From: Halopseudomonas aestusnigri
Lineage (GTDB): Bacteria > Pseudomonadota > Gammaproteobacteria > Pseudomonadales > Pseudomonadaceae
Length of the DNA: 64,000 bases
Direction: 5' to 3'
Assembly (NCBI RefSeq): GCF_002197985.1
Contig: NZ_NBYK01000002.1
Span: 1-64,000 of the forward strand
Position numbers and translations under genes: made by a program. Below, in pieces: positions 48,392-57,154 of this stretch. Position 1 is the stretch's first letter; the number at the start of each line of letters is the position of its first letter. Under the pieces are notes generated by a model that searched no databases, was not told the origin of the DNA, and worked only from the letters and a program-made list of their open reading frames with translations.

Positions 48392-50395
48392 ATGACCATC
48401 ACCGTCAATGACGTGAAAATCCTCAAGTCCCAGCGCCTGACCGATGAAAACGACGGCGGCGGGCGCGCCACCGGTGATGCCGTGGTCGACGGTGAGGTGA
48501 ACAATCTGTTCCCCGATATCAGCCGGCTGGACCGCACCCTTGGTCGCATTGCCCTGCGCAAAGTGTTTGCCGGTGTGCTGACCGAGAATGCCGACGCTTA
48601 CCTGGGTGCGCACTCCATCGTCACCAAGGCCCCGGCGGATCCGCGCGTGGCCGTGCTGCTGTTCAACAGCAACAGCCAGACCGATGAGCGCTCCGACGCC
48701 CGCTCGGTGATCGAGGGCTATGTGGTCCCGTCGACCGTTGCGCAGTTTGAGCTGCTGGGCGATCAGTATGCGGGCCAGCGCGCAATCACTGGTATTCAGC
48801 GGCAAGAGGCCCGGGTGCCGGAGGTGGGTGATGTGTTCCAGCTCACCAGCGGTGCCAACAGCCAATACGTGCGCGTGCAGGCGGTGGAGGCTGCGCTCGA
48901 GGAGTTTGTGTACGACTACGGCAACGGCAACTTTGTTAACTTCACCCGGCGCCGCCTCTCGATCACGATCACCGCGCCGCTGAACGTCAAGTTCCCGGGC
49001 GGGCAGGCTGTGCCCGGTGGCACCAGCGCGACCAACCTGGCCAACGAACCCAAGAGCGTGGTGCTCGCCACGCAGGTTGCAGACTCGGCCCGGTACTACG
49101 GCATCAGCCCGCTGGCTGCCGCGATCACCGCTGGCGACATGACTGTCAATGTGGATTCGGTCTACTCGCAGTTGGTACCCAGCGCGGTGAAAGAAAGCGC
49201 GCTGACCAATCAGCTCGGCGGTGCCCGCAAGCGCTACGTTGTGCCGGCCAGCCCGACCAGCCGCACGGTTACGCTGCAGTTCGCGCAGGTGACGGCGGGC
49301 CAGAGCCGCAGCTTTATCACCCACGGCGCCGCCCTGGGTAGCATGTCGCTCAGCATTAACGGCGGCGTGTATGCAGACGAAGGGCAGGGCGAGCTGACCT
49401 GGCGCAGCGGTGCCAACAACTTCACGCGCATCACCGTTGATTACGAAACGGGCGAGATCAACGCCTACCGGTCCAGCACCTACACCGGCTCGGCCAGCCT
49501 CACCTATCAGCCGGCAGCAGCGGTCACAGGGGAGAGCGTCACCGGCGAGATCGAAGTGGTGCTGGCCACCCGGGGCTTTGCGTACACGCTCAACCTTGCC
49601 GAGGCCAAGCCGCGCCCCGGCACGCTGTCGATCAGCTTTATGGCGCTGGGCAAGTGGTATGATCTGCGGGATCTGGGCAACGGCGAGCTGTCGGGCGAGG
49701 GCAGCGGCACGGTTGACTTTGCCACCGGCGCGGTGAGCATCAGCCTCAACGCCTTGCCGGATGCCAACACCAGCCTGGTCTACACCTACGTTTGCCAGAT
49801 CGACGACAACCTGCAAACCCACACCGGCGCCGGTACCGCGCCGCAGATTCGCGTAGAGCACCAGCTGCCGCATGAGGGCGTAGAGCCTGGCAGCGTGGTG
49901 GTCACCGTGCTGCAGGGCGGCGTCAGCCAGACCCTGCTGGATCAGGGCGACGGCACCCTGGCCGGCGCAGCCGGCACCGGCACCGTGGTCTACCTCACCG
50001 GCACCGTGCGGCTGGAGCTGGCCAGCACGCCCGACCAGGGCAGCAGCATCGTTTTCGACTACAACCGCGGCGGCGTGGATGTCGATACCCCGCTCACGGC
50101 AGCGCCGGACTCGGGCGGCATCGTCAGCGGGGTAATCCCCGGCGCGCCCCTGCAGCCCGGCAGCGTGAACATCCGTTGGCAGTCCACGCGCAAATCGCTG
50201 GTGCCGTCCGGTACCGATGGCGTCGCCTACAGCGGCGTGCAGCTGGTGGACTACGAAGCCAACGACGACGGCGTCGGCAACTGGATCGGCTTCATCGGCA
50301 GCATCAACTACACAACCGGGGCGTTCAGCCTGCAGGTTGAGCAGCTCTACGACTACGTAGAGCACGAAGTCCAATACAACATGACCGAGGTATAA
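48392..50395 (+). CDS. Large tail protein, 667 residues
   Basis: A beta-rich virion protein (MTITVNDVKILKSQRLTDEN; NGGVYADEGQGELTWRSGAN; repeated short units such as YDLRDLGNGELSGEGSGTVD and LLDQGDGTLAGAAGTGTVVY). The repeats suggest tandem Ig-like or beta-sandwich modules. I start at ATG 48392 (GGAG seven bases upstream). It and the next protein have similar repeat content and likely build the tail tip. Exact role is not known. Confidence 0.65.
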   Translation: MTITVNDVKILKSQRLTDENDGGGRATGDAVVDGEVNNLFPDISRLDRTLGRIALRKVFAGVLTENADAYLGAHSIVTKAPADPRVAVLLFNSNSQTDERSDARSVIEGYVVPSTVAQFELLGDQYAGQRAITGIQRQEARVPEVGDVFQLTSGANSQYVRVQAVEAALEEFVYDYGNGNFVNFTRRRLSITITAPLNVKFPGGQAVPGGTSATNLANEPKSVVLATQVADSARYYGISPLAAAITAGDMTVNVDSVYSQLVPSAVKESALTNQLGGARKRYVVPASPTSRTVTLQFAQVTAGQSRSFITHGAALGSMSLSINGGVYADEGQGELTWRSGANNFTRITVDYETGEINAYRSSTYTGSASLTYQPAAAVTGESVTGEIEVVLATRGFAYTLNLAEAKPRPGTLSISFMALGKWYDLRDLGNGELSGEGSGTVDFATGAVSISLNALPDANTSLVYTYVCQIDDNLQTHTGAGTAPQIRVEHQLPHEGVEPGSVVVTVLQGGVSQTLLDQGDGTLAGAAGTGTVVYLTGTVRLELASTPDQGSSIVFDYNRGGVDVDTPLTAAPDSGGIVSGVIPGAPLQPGSVNIRWQSTRKSLVPSGTDGVAYSGVQLVDYEANDDGVGNWIGFIGSINYTTGAFSLQVEQLYDYVEHEVQYNMTEV

Positions 50396-50397
50396 CG

Positions 50398-51969
50398 ATG
50401 GGCGTAGTCGCGGGTAAACGATACAAAAGCACGCCGCGCACGGTTACCACCGTTGTGCCGCGTCAGGAGGTATTCGGCGGAACGCTCATGGTGCGTGCCC
50501 AGGCTGCCGGTGCCACGTATGAAAGCCAGAGCCACTCAGTCAGCACCCCGGCGCTGGAGCTGGACCTGCTGCCCGGTGTGGCAGACCCGATCGTACCCGG
50601 CAGCCTTGTGCTGCAGTGGGGCGGCGAGACCTACATTGATCGCGCTGGCGTGCTGTTCCGCGCGGTCAATACCAGCACCAACGCCGGTGTGGCCGTGGGC
50701 ACGGTCGACTACCTCGGCCGCAAGGCCACGCTGGCCAGCTACCCGGCAGGCATCAGCGGCGGCGTCACGCGCCTCGCCTGCCTCACCAGCAGCGCCGGCT
50801 TCAGCACCACCGAACTCACGTTCCGCACGCCCGGCGCACCTCTGCGGCCTGCCAGCCTGCAGATCACCGTAGTGCGGGCAGACACAGCAGAAATCGTCAC
50901 CGCAACGGCAGACCTTAACGGCAACATCACCGGCGGCATTGTTCACGGCAGCGTAGACATTCAAACCGGCATCGTCCGCCTGCGCTTCACCACCGACCCG
51001 CTGGACGTGAGCGGCGCCGCCAGCGTGCCGGTGATCGCGTCGCTGATCACATACAACGCCGTTGTACAGACCAGCCTGCCAATGTCCGCAGAGCTGCTGG
51101 GGCTCGACCCGGTGCGCCTACCGGCAGACGGGCGAGTGCCGGTGTACCGCGACGGCGACGTGCTGGTGATCCAGCACACCGCCGAGACAGAGGCGACCCC
51201 GGTAGCTGGCGACACGGTGCAGCTGCCGCGTATTTACCAGGCGGCCATCGAAGTGGTCGACGCCAACGGCGTTGCCCTGCGCCCGGATCAGTACACCACT
51301 GACCGTGAGCTGGGCACGCTGACCTGGGCAGACCCGTTCACCGCCGTGGATGCCGAAGGCAACCCGCTGACCAGCCCGCTGGTGATCCGCGACCGCGTGG
51401 AGCACATGACCGTGTGCACCGAGGTGCAGATCACCGGCGCACTCGGCATTGGCTCGCCCGTGCCGTGGGACCTGCCCGCCGCTGAAACGGTGGTCAGCAG
51501 CGCCGTTACCTGGGGCGACCTGCAGGCGCGGGTCTACAACTGGTTCACGCAGAAAGCCTGGAACACCGGCTCACCTAACTGGACGGATGCGCAGCAAGGC
51601 GACAGCACTACCGCCCAGTTCAACCTGCTGAACTACCCGATCGAGATCACCAACATCGGCGCGATCAGCGGCAAGTGGGCAATCATTTTCACCGGCTCCA
51701 GCACCTTCAACGTGGTGGAAGAGCAACTGGGTGTCATCGCCACTGGGACCACCGGCAGCGACTGCTCACCGATCAATCCGGCCACCGGCTCACCATACTT
51801 CGTGATCCGGGCTGCAGGCTGGGGCACCGGCTGGGCGGCCAGCAACGCGGTGCGCTTCAACACCGATGCCTGTCTTGGCCCGATGTGGATCGTGCGCACG
51901 GTGGTGAGCGGGCAGGGCACGGTTGAAGACGACCAGTTCAAGATCCAGATTCGTGGGGATGCAGACTGA
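50398..51969 (+). CDS. Tail tip protein, 523 residues
   Basis: Beta-rich, starting 2 bp after the previous stop with GAGG upstream. Contains IVPGSLVLQWGGETYIDRAG, a segment TADLNGNITGGIVHGSVDIQ and the conserved-looking C-terminal part MWIVRTVVSGQGTVEDDQFK. The repeated SVDIQTGIVRLRF-type units resemble those of the previous protein. Probably part of the tail tip or baseplate. Confidence 0.6.
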   Translation: MGVVAGKRYKSTPRTVTTVVPRQEVFGGTLMVRAQAAGATYESQSHSVSTPALELDLLPGVADPIVPGSLVLQWGGETYIDRAGVLFRAVNTSTNAGVAVGTVDYLGRKATLASYPAGISGGVTRLACLTSSAGFSTTELTFRTPGAPLRPASLQITVVRADTAEIVTATADLNGNITGGIVHGSVDIQTGIVRLRFTTDPLDVSGAASVPVIASLITYNAVVQTSLPMSAELLGLDPVRLPADGRVPVYRDGDVLVIQHTAETEATPVAGDTVQLPRIYQAAIEVVDANGVALRPDQYTTDRELGTLTWADPFTAVDAEGNPLTSPLVIRDRVEHMTVCTEVQITGALGIGSPVPWDLPAAETVVSSAVTWGDLQARVYNWFTQKAWNTGSPNWTDAQQGDSTTAQFNLLNYPIEITNIGAISGKWAIIFTGSSTFNVVEEQLGVIATGTTGSDCSPINPATGSPYFVIRAAGWGTGWAASNAVRFNTDACLGPMWIVRTVVSGQGTVEDDQFKIQIRGDAD

Positions 51970-53225
51970 TGAGTGAAGAGAATCTGCTGGCAGGTGTGCT
52001 GCAGGCGCAGGTGCGGGTGGATAGTTTGCCCGCCGCGCGTCAGATCGTTGCTGTTGAGCGACAGACCGATGGGTCCTGGCGCATTGCGGGTATTGGTACC
52101 AGCGATGAGTCCGGTCTGGCCGAGCTGCATATTCGGGCCCAGTATCGCGAGTCGGATATCTACGCGCTGGCTATCGACGAATGGGGCAGCAAGTGGGAAG
52201 CCAATATGGTTGTCGCTGTTGGCGATCTGCTCCGTCCATCCAGCTTTGTTGGCTGGCTGTATCGGGTAACGCAGGCGGGCACCTTGCCGGCAGCCGAGCC
52301 TGAGTGGTGGAACAGCGCAGCAATTGGCCCGCAGCCAGTTGGTACTGCGACGTTGGAGGCTGTTAGGTACTACCGGCCGTTGGCACACGGGCCGCTGGCT
52401 GTTGAGTACGCTGAGGTGCCATGGACGCCTCTTGATCTTTCTGTGCCGCCGAAGGTTTGGCTCGACTGGGAAAGCGACGTTACGGATGTGTCTGGGGCGG
52501 CGAGTGTCTGGGCGGATCGGAGCGGGAACGGATACGACGTTACCCAATCAAACGCCGCTTGGCGTCCGTCTATTGCTGCGATGAGCGGAGGAACGAAGCG
52601 GGTTCTAGAGTTTGATGGCGCCGCAGACCATTTGGATATCCCGTCTGCGGCTCTGGGCTTATTTCGTAACACCGGAGCGGGCTGGATTTTCGTTATTGAG
52701 AGGGCGTCCGCTTCTGACTCTTCCGACGTTGAACGTCCACTTGTTGTATTCACGGTGGGTGGTGGTACGTCTACTCGGTTTGGGGTCTTTCACGGGCTTA
52801 CGTCCGCCGGCTCTGGAGATAAGCTCACTACCGGTGGACGCCGACTCGATAGCAACGGATTCCAGGCTGCCCCGCCGTCTGCTATCGCTGCTGGATGGAA
52901 CATGGTTCTCGGGGTAGCGAACTGGAGTAGTGCCAGATGCAGCCAATACATTAACGGCGCTCTTGACGGCGAGAACTCTTCTTTTCAGACGCCAGGTCTA
53001 ACAAGTAACTCGGACTCCAATATCGCCCGTATCGGCGGCAATGCGCTTACTTCAGGTTCGACAACAAGGTTCCGAGGTCAGATCGCGGCAGTAATTATCG
53101 GCTCTGGCAGTATTCCGGCTGACGCCGAGATCGACAAGCTGTTCGGTTGGGCAGCATGGGAACTTGGTCTCCAGTCAGTTCTCGGCGAAGGGCACCCATA
53201 CAAGTACGCTCGCCCTTATATCTAA
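51969..53225 (+). CDS. Tail fibre protein with concanavalin/LamG-like tip
   Basis: A 418-residue protein. Residues 1-150 are a virion-attachment part (VDSLPAARQIVAVERQTDGS; AELHIRAQYRESDIYALAID). From about 155 a lectin-like beta-sandwich begins: VWLDWESDVTDVSGAASVWA, DRSGNGYDVTQSN, VLEFDGAADHLDI and FRGQIAAVIIGSGSIPADAE. Such domains bind sugars, so this is the likely receptor-binding protein. The tip-coding part has more AT-rich codons than the rest, pointing to exchange. No retroelement or template repeat is present. Confidence 0.7.
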   Translation: MSEENLLAGVLQAQVRVDSLPAARQIVAVERQTDGSWRIAGIGTSDESGLAELHIRAQYRESDIYALAIDEWGSKWEANMVVAVGDLLRPSSFVGWLYRVTQAGTLPAAEPEWWNSAAIGPQPVGTATLEAVRYYRPLAHGPLAVEYAEVPWTPLDLSVPPKVWLDWESDVTDVSGAASVWADRSGNGYDVTQSNAAWRPSIAAMSGGTKRVLEFDGAADHLDIPSAALGLFRNTGAGWIFVIERASASDSSDVERPLVVFTVGGGTSTRFGVFHGLTSAGSGDKLTTGGRRLDSNGFQAAPPSAIAAGWNMVLGVANWSSARCSQYINGALDGENSSFQTPGLTSNSDSNIARIGGNALTSGSTTRFRGQIAAVIIGSGSIPADAEIDKLFGWAAWELGLQSVLGEGHPYKYARPYI

Positions 53226-53246
53226 TTGCAGCAGGTGACGGACGAC

Positions 53247-55118
53247 ATGAGCTACACGCCATTAACGGCTGTCTTTGAGTTTGAGGGCGGCCATTACGTC
53301 CCGCTGCTACCAGCAGTCTTCGACTTCGGGGGTAGCTATGCTGGCTACGTCCTGCCCCCCAGCCTCGTCACCTCCCTCACCAGCACCTGGTCTCGTCCAT
53401 CGGCAGCAGCAGACGCTGGAGCAGTGGCGGGCTGGAGCGCAGTAGGCCAGCGTGATGCAGTGGGTGTGTCCGGGTGGGGTGTCGGCCAGGTGGTCGACCT
53501 GCAGTGCGACGCGCCGTGGTCTGGGATGCCAGCGAAGGACAGCAGCAACGATCTGGAGTGGGGCACTGCCAGCGCTATGGATGGCGCAGCAACCCGCGCG
53601 CAATGGGGCGATCTGCCAGCCAAGGATCTGGGCGTTGCGCCGGGGTGGGATCAGAGCATTCAGCCGGTCGAGTGGCAGGTGCGGCTGGTCTACAACCCGC
53701 GCGTGCCCGCCAAGGATGCGACCACCCGTGGCCGCTACCAGCGCAGCGCTGAGTATCGCGCGCGCAAGTTGCAGCAGCAGAGCAGCCAGCTGTACGTGCC
53801 GCCGCAGCCATTGGCGTTCGCGTTCGATGGGGGGCTGTACACCCCGTCGGTCAACGGTGCGGTGTTCTTCACCTTCGCGCTGCCGCCAACGGTGGCCGGC
53901 CAGATCGGCCCTGTGGATGCCTCAACTGGGTTGCCCGTCCGCCCTGCGCGCCGGGTCAACCACGGCAGCCGCTTGCCGTGGGGCAGGGCCACGCCGCTCG
54001 ACCCAGTACCAACCGGCATTGAGTACCCAGACTACGAAGGCCCCATCACCATCATCACCCCGCCGGCCGAGCCGGATATTCTGGAGACCTACATGATCGC
54101 CAACAGCGTCAGCGTTGTGGTGCTGCCTGACCGGGTGGCGCTGGATGCGACTAACATCCGCATAGGGCGTGATATCGATAGCTTCGCCTGGACGCTCTCG
54201 GCCAACCTGTTCGGGCGCACGTCGCTCAATCAGGTGCGGCCGGACGCCAGCGGCCCGAAGGAAGTGGAGGTGACCATCAATGGCCACGTCTGGGTGTTCC
54301 TGATCGAGCGCTACAGCGGTGCCCGCCAGTTCGGCAAAGAGGCTTACACCGTCACCGGTGTCAGCCGCACCCAACTGCTGGCCGCGCCATACGCGCCACC
54401 CCGCAGCAGGGTGAACACGGCAGATATCAACGCCGAGCTGGCCGCCAGCAATGAACTGATCAACACCGGCTTCACCCTCAACTGGGACAGCTATACCCTC
54501 GGCCCGCCAGACTGGACGCTACCGGCCGGGGCGTTTAGCTACCAGAGCCAGACCCCGATGCAGGTGATTGCCGCCCTGGCTGAAACCGCCGGCGGTGTAG
54601 TCAGCCCCGCATTGGCCAGCGATGAGCTGGCCATTCTGCCGCGCTACCGCGCGCCGGTCTGGCAGTGGTCCAGCGCAGTAATGGATCGGATCATTCCTGC
54701 CGCAATCATCGACGACCTGGGCAGCGAGTGGCAGCCTCAGCCGGATTGGAACAGTTGCTATGTCAGCGGCACGAACTACGGGGTTGCAGTCGACGTGCGC
54801 CGCACCGGCACCGCAGGCGACAACCCCGCGCCGGACGTGTTCGCAGACTGGATCACCGGTACCGAAGTGGCCCGCAGCCGTGGCATTGCCGAGATCTGCA
54901 AAGGCGGGCAGCAGGAGATTGTCACCCTGAACCTGCCGCTCTTCCCTGCAGAAACCGCCCCCGGCCTTGTCACGCCCGCGCAGCTGTGTGAAGTGCGCGA
55001 CGTTGATGAAACCTGGCGCGGCCTGTGCCTGAGCACAGAGATCACCGCAGAGGGCATTGGCGCAAGCCGGGTCAAGCAAAGCATCCGCCTCGAACGGCAT
55101 CACGCGGAGGGCGCGTAG
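53247..55118 (+). CDS. Tail hub / baseplate-like protein, 623 residues
   Basis: I use ATG 53247 (AGGTGA upstream); the frame opens with a TTG at 53226. The N-terminal third is repetitive and Trp-rich (DAPWSGMPAKDSSNDLEWGT; TRAQWGDLPAKDLGVAPGWD). From about residue 270 the sequence resembles phage tail hub proteins (RIGRDIDSFAWTLSANLFGR; MQVIAALAETAGGVVSPALA; ending LCEVRDVDETWRGLCLSTEI). The hub should sit at the tail tip and guide DNA exit. Confidence 0.65.
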   Translation: MSYTPLTAVFEFEGGHYVPLLPAVFDFGGSYAGYVLPPSLVTSLTSTWSRPSAAADAGAVAGWSAVGQRDAVGVSGWGVGQVVDLQCDAPWSGMPAKDSSNDLEWGTASAMDGAATRAQWGDLPAKDLGVAPGWDQSIQPVEWQVRLVYNPRVPAKDATTRGRYQRSAEYRARKLQQQSSQLYVPPQPLAFAFDGGLYTPSVNGAVFFTFALPPTVAGQIGPVDASTGLPVRPARRVNHGSRLPWGRATPLDPVPTGIEYPDYEGPITIITPPAEPDILETYMIANSVSVVVLPDRVALDATNIRIGRDIDSFAWTLSANLFGRTSLNQVRPDASGPKEVEVTINGHVWVFLIERYSGARQFGKEAYTVTGVSRTQLLAAPYAPPRSRVNTADINAELAASNELINTGFTLNWDSYTLGPPDWTLPAGAFSYQSQTPMQVIAALAETAGGVVSPALASDELAILPRYRAPVWQWSSAVMDRIIPAAIIDDLGSEWQPQPDWNSCYVSGTNYGVAVDVRRTGTAGDNPAPDVFADWITGTEVARSRGIAEICKGGQQEIVTLNLPLFPAETAPGLVTPAQLCEVRDVDETWRGLCLSTEITAEGIGASRVKQSIRLERHHAEGA

Positions 55119-55354
55119 TGGCAACAGTCAACCCGTGGAAACGCTTCATCGGCCTGCTGCCCGGCGGCAGCCGCACAGTCGGTACCGTGGCCAACGTCAA
55201 CAACGCAGCCGGCACAAGCACAGTGACCCTGCGCAATGGCGTGCAAGTGGTGGTGCAGGGCACCAGCGTCGGGGCAGGGCAAAAGGCATTCATCACAGAC
55301 GGCCGCATCACCGGCCAAGCGCCAAGCCTGCCGCAGTACGACATTGAGGTATAG
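55118..55354 (+). CDS. Small tail-tip protein, 78 residues
   Basis: Starts at a GTG that overlaps the hub stop (TAGTG), with GGAGG upstream. Small beta-rich protein: MATVNPWKRFIGLLPGGSRT, then TLRNGVQVVVQGTSVGAGQK. It looks like an OB-fold spike or assembly factor. The frame is open upstream, but the overlapping GTG is the most likely start. Confidence 0.6.
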   Translation: MATVNPWKRFIGLLPGGSRTVGTVANVNNAAGTSTVTLRNGVQVVVQGTSVGAGQKAFITDGRITGQAPSLPQYDIEV

Positions 55355-55486
55355 CGGGGGAGAGTTGCCGGTACTGCATAACCCGGCTTTGGAACAGCTC
55401 ACGTCCCTGTAGAGCCAGCACGATAGTGCCCGCCCACGTGGGCGCTGTCGCTGGCGAAAACCAACAAACGATAACCCCATCACAAC

Positions 55487-55508
55487 AGCCGCCGCAGGGC
55501 GGCTTTTT
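55487..55508 (+). terminator. Terminator before the lysis genes
   Basis: A perfect 7-bp stem (AGCCGCC / GGCGGCT) with a 4-nt loop, then TTTTC. It lies 16 bp before the endolysin start in a 169-bp gap that contains no gene. Confidence 0.75.
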
Positions 55509-55523
55509 CATGTCGAGGTTCCA

Positions 55524-56015
55524 ATGGATTTTGATGAAGCCTTTGACCGGCTGATCAGTCATGAGGGCGGGTACGTCAATCACCCCGCTGACCCGGGCGG
55601 TGCCACCAACTTCGGTATCACTGAGCGGGTGGCTCGGGCGCATGGGTACCTGGATGACATGCGGCAGCTGACCCGCAGTCAGGCCAAAGAGATTTACCGG
55701 GTCGCCTATTGGGGCCGAGCGCGGGCCGACGAATATGACGGCGCTATCGGGTTCCAGCTGTTCGACGCTGCAGTGAATCACGGCATTGAGAACGCGGTGC
55801 GGTTCCTGCAGCGCGCAGTTGATGTTGCCGATGACGGTGACGTGGGCAGCATCACGCTCAATGCAGTGCGAGCGATGACCGTCACGGATGTGCTGATGCG
55901 CTTCAACGCGGAGCGCCTGCAGTTCTACACCAAGCTCTCCACCTGGCCCCAGTTCGGCAAGGGCTGGGCGCGGCGGGTAGTGGGCAACCTACGTTATGGA
56001 GCGGTCGACGCATGA
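55524..56015 (+). CDS. Endolysin, glycoside hydrolase 108
   Basis: A 163-residue muramidase of the GH108 type. The catalytic motif is HEGGYVNHPADPGGATNFGI (Glu14), followed by AKEIYRVAYWGRARAD and GFQLFDAAVNHG. It cuts peptidoglycan once the holin has opened the membrane. It has no clear signal-anchor sequence. Its end overlaps the spanin gene by 4 bp (ATGA). Confidence 0.9.
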   Translation: MDFDEAFDRLISHEGGYVNHPADPGGATNFGITERVARAHGYLDDMRQLTRSQAKEIYRVAYWGRARADEYDGAIGFQLFDAAVNHGIENAVRFLQRAVDVADDGDVGSITLNAVRAMTVTDVLMRFNAERLQFYTKLSTWPQFGKGWARRVVGNLRYGAVDA

Positions 56016-56572
56016 TGGGCTTACCTGGCAAGTACAAGCTGGCAGCGCAGATCGGCCTCACCGTCTTGTTGCTGATCGGTCTGGTCGGGTCAGGCTTCTG
56101 GGTCGGCTGGAGCTGGAACGGCGCAAACGGTCGAGCAGACGTGGCTGCAGCTGAGAAGCTGCACTCCGACACGCTGGGCGAGATTGCCCGAGCCGGGGCG
56201 CAGCAGCTGCGGCAGCAACAGGAGCGCTATGTAGAGCTGCAGGTGCAGCTGGCCGAGCAGGACAAACAGCACAATCAGGAGCTTACCAATGTACAGAAAA
56301 GCAATGTTCAGCTGGCTGTTGATCTCGCTGCTGCTAAGCGGCGGTTGTCAGTCCGTATCACCAGCCCTGCAGCCAGTGCCAGTGGAGTGCCTGCCGGTAC
56401 CAGCGCCGCCAGCGTGGATGATGGAGCCGGAACCAGAGCAGACATACACCCAGCAACTGCAGCAGGTCTTGTCCGAGTGACTGGGCGGGCTGATGAGTGT
56501 CGTATAAGGTTAACTGCGTTGCAGGCTTGGGCGCGAAAGGTGGCGCCCGAGTGGGAGCCGGACGGGCAATAA
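56012..56572 (+). CDS. Inner-membrane spanin (Rz-like)
   Basis: A 186-residue type II membrane protein: one N-terminal helix (AAQIGLTVLLLIGLVGSGFW), then a periplasmic coiled coil (about 45-110: QQLRQQQERYVELQVQLAEQ). The C-terminal part overlaps the embedded Rz1-like gene. Together they would fuse inner and outer membranes at lysis. Confidence 0.82.
   Translation: MMGLPGKYKLAAQIGLTVLLLIGLVGSGFWVGWSWNGANGRADVAAAEKLHSDTLGEIARAGAQQLRQQQERYVELQVQLAEQDKQHNQELTNVQKSNVQLAVDLAAAKRRLSVRITSPAASASGVPAGTSAASVDDGAGTRADIHPATAAGLVRVTGRADECRIRLTALQAWARKVAPEWEPDGQ
56289..56480 (+). CDS. Outer-membrane spanin lipoprotein (Rz1-like), nested
   Basis: A 63-residue protein in a different frame inside the Rz-like gene. 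It has a signal sequence with lipobox LLLSGGC (Cys20) and a short proline-rich mature part (PALQPVPVECLPVPAPPAWM), both typical of Rz1. Full nesting is the lambda arrangement. Confidence 0.85.
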   Translation: MYRKAMFSWLLISLLLSGGCQSVSPALQPVPVECLPVPAPPAWMMEPEPEQTYTQQLQQVLSE

Positions 56573-56591
56573 ACCCGCACTGGGCGGGTTT
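56571..56591. terminator. Terminator between lysis genes and the anti-CRISPR island
   Basis: An 8-bp stem (AAACCCGC / GCGGGTTT) with a 5-nt loop between the rightward spanin gene and the leftward acrIF11-like gene. T-tracts are short, but its convergent position supports a shared terminator. Confidence 0.6.
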
Positions 56592-57012
56592 AAATCACCT
56601 CAATTGTGCAGCCCGGCAGGCAGAGGTAGGTGGTGCCATGCTCGTCCAGCATCTCAACGCTGGTGTAGCCGAGGCGGGCTGCCAGTTGGCCGCGCAGACG
56701 TTGAAACTCCCAGCCCTGATCGGCTACATCTTCCGGCTCGCAATCGTCGAGTGTTTCGCAGCCCGGTGCCATGATTGCGTTGGCAACATCTTCATTGCCG
56801 TCAGCAATTTCCAGAGCCGCGTCCCACGCGCCTTCGATCTCATAGTTCAGTTCGTAATCCGTCAGGTGGCGGGGCGATATAATGCGATGCAGTACGTCGC
56901 CGTGGCAGCCAGCAACGTCTTCATCCGGAGAGGCAAACACGCCACCGAACAGGCCTTCGTTGCGGATCTCGGTTACTGCGCTGAAGCCGCCGTGGAAAAG
57001 TTCTTTGCTCAT
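56590..57012 (-). CDS. acrIF11: AcrIF11-family anti-CRISPR (ADP-ribosyltransferase)
   Basis: A 140-residue homologue of AcrIF11, which ADP-ribosylates Cas8f of the type I-F Cascade and blocks PAM recognition. Compared from memory with the P. aeruginosa protein (132 residues), the N-terminus (MSKELFHGGF), LHRIISPRHLTDYELNYEIE and the C-terminal GYTSVEMLDEHGTTYLCLPG line up almost without gaps. A small insertion lies around 85-100. The aspartate corresponding to AcrIF11 Asp115 is Asp123. It is transcribed leftward from promoter copy A, with AAAGGAG before the ATG. Confidence 0.9.
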   Translation of the reverse strand: MSKELFHGGFSAVTEIRNEGLFGGVFASPDEDVAGCHGDVLHRIISPRHLTDYELNYEIEGAWDAALEIADGNEDVANAIMAPGCETLDDCEPEDVADQGWEFQRLRGQLAARLGYTSVEMLDEHGTTYLCLPGCTIEVI

Positions 57013-57014
57013 GA

Positions 57015-57154
57015 TGTTCTCCTTTCGAGACTCGCCGGGTTCCGCCGGTGCGGTGGGTAGGCTTCTTGCCTCTCCATGGGTCTAATTATATACACACCAA
57101 TTAACCGCGCAAGGATTATGTGTGTATAAATTAAAGAGGCCGACGAACGGTCAT
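57015..57154 (-). repeat. 140-bp promoter/leader repeat, copy A
   Basis: Matches 58872-59011 with only two differences (57023 and 57109). It contains the promoter, an inverted repeat, a leader of about 70 nt and the Shine-Dalgarno of the gene to its left, and extends into the stop codon region of the gene to its right. Confidence 0.95.
57085..57128 (-). promoter_or_regulatory. Promoter and operator of the acrIF11-like gene
   Basis: Minus strand: -35 TTGCGC (57107-57112), 16-bp spacer, -10 TATAAT (57085-57090). The inverted repeat TATACACAC (57089-57097) / GTGTGTATA (57120-57128), with a 22-bp gap, brackets the -35 box and touches the -10. The ribbon-helix-helix protein of the island is the obvious candidate binder. 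Confidence 0.75.

Noticed and set aside
48374-50374. A 666-codon frame antisense to the large tail protein
   Set aside because: It mirrors the sense gene almost exactly, has no recognisable domain, and would be transcribed against the late operon.
51969-53225. Diversity-generating retroelement acting on the tail fibre
   Set aside because: No reverse transcriptase and no template/variable repeat pair was seen anywhere in the prophage.
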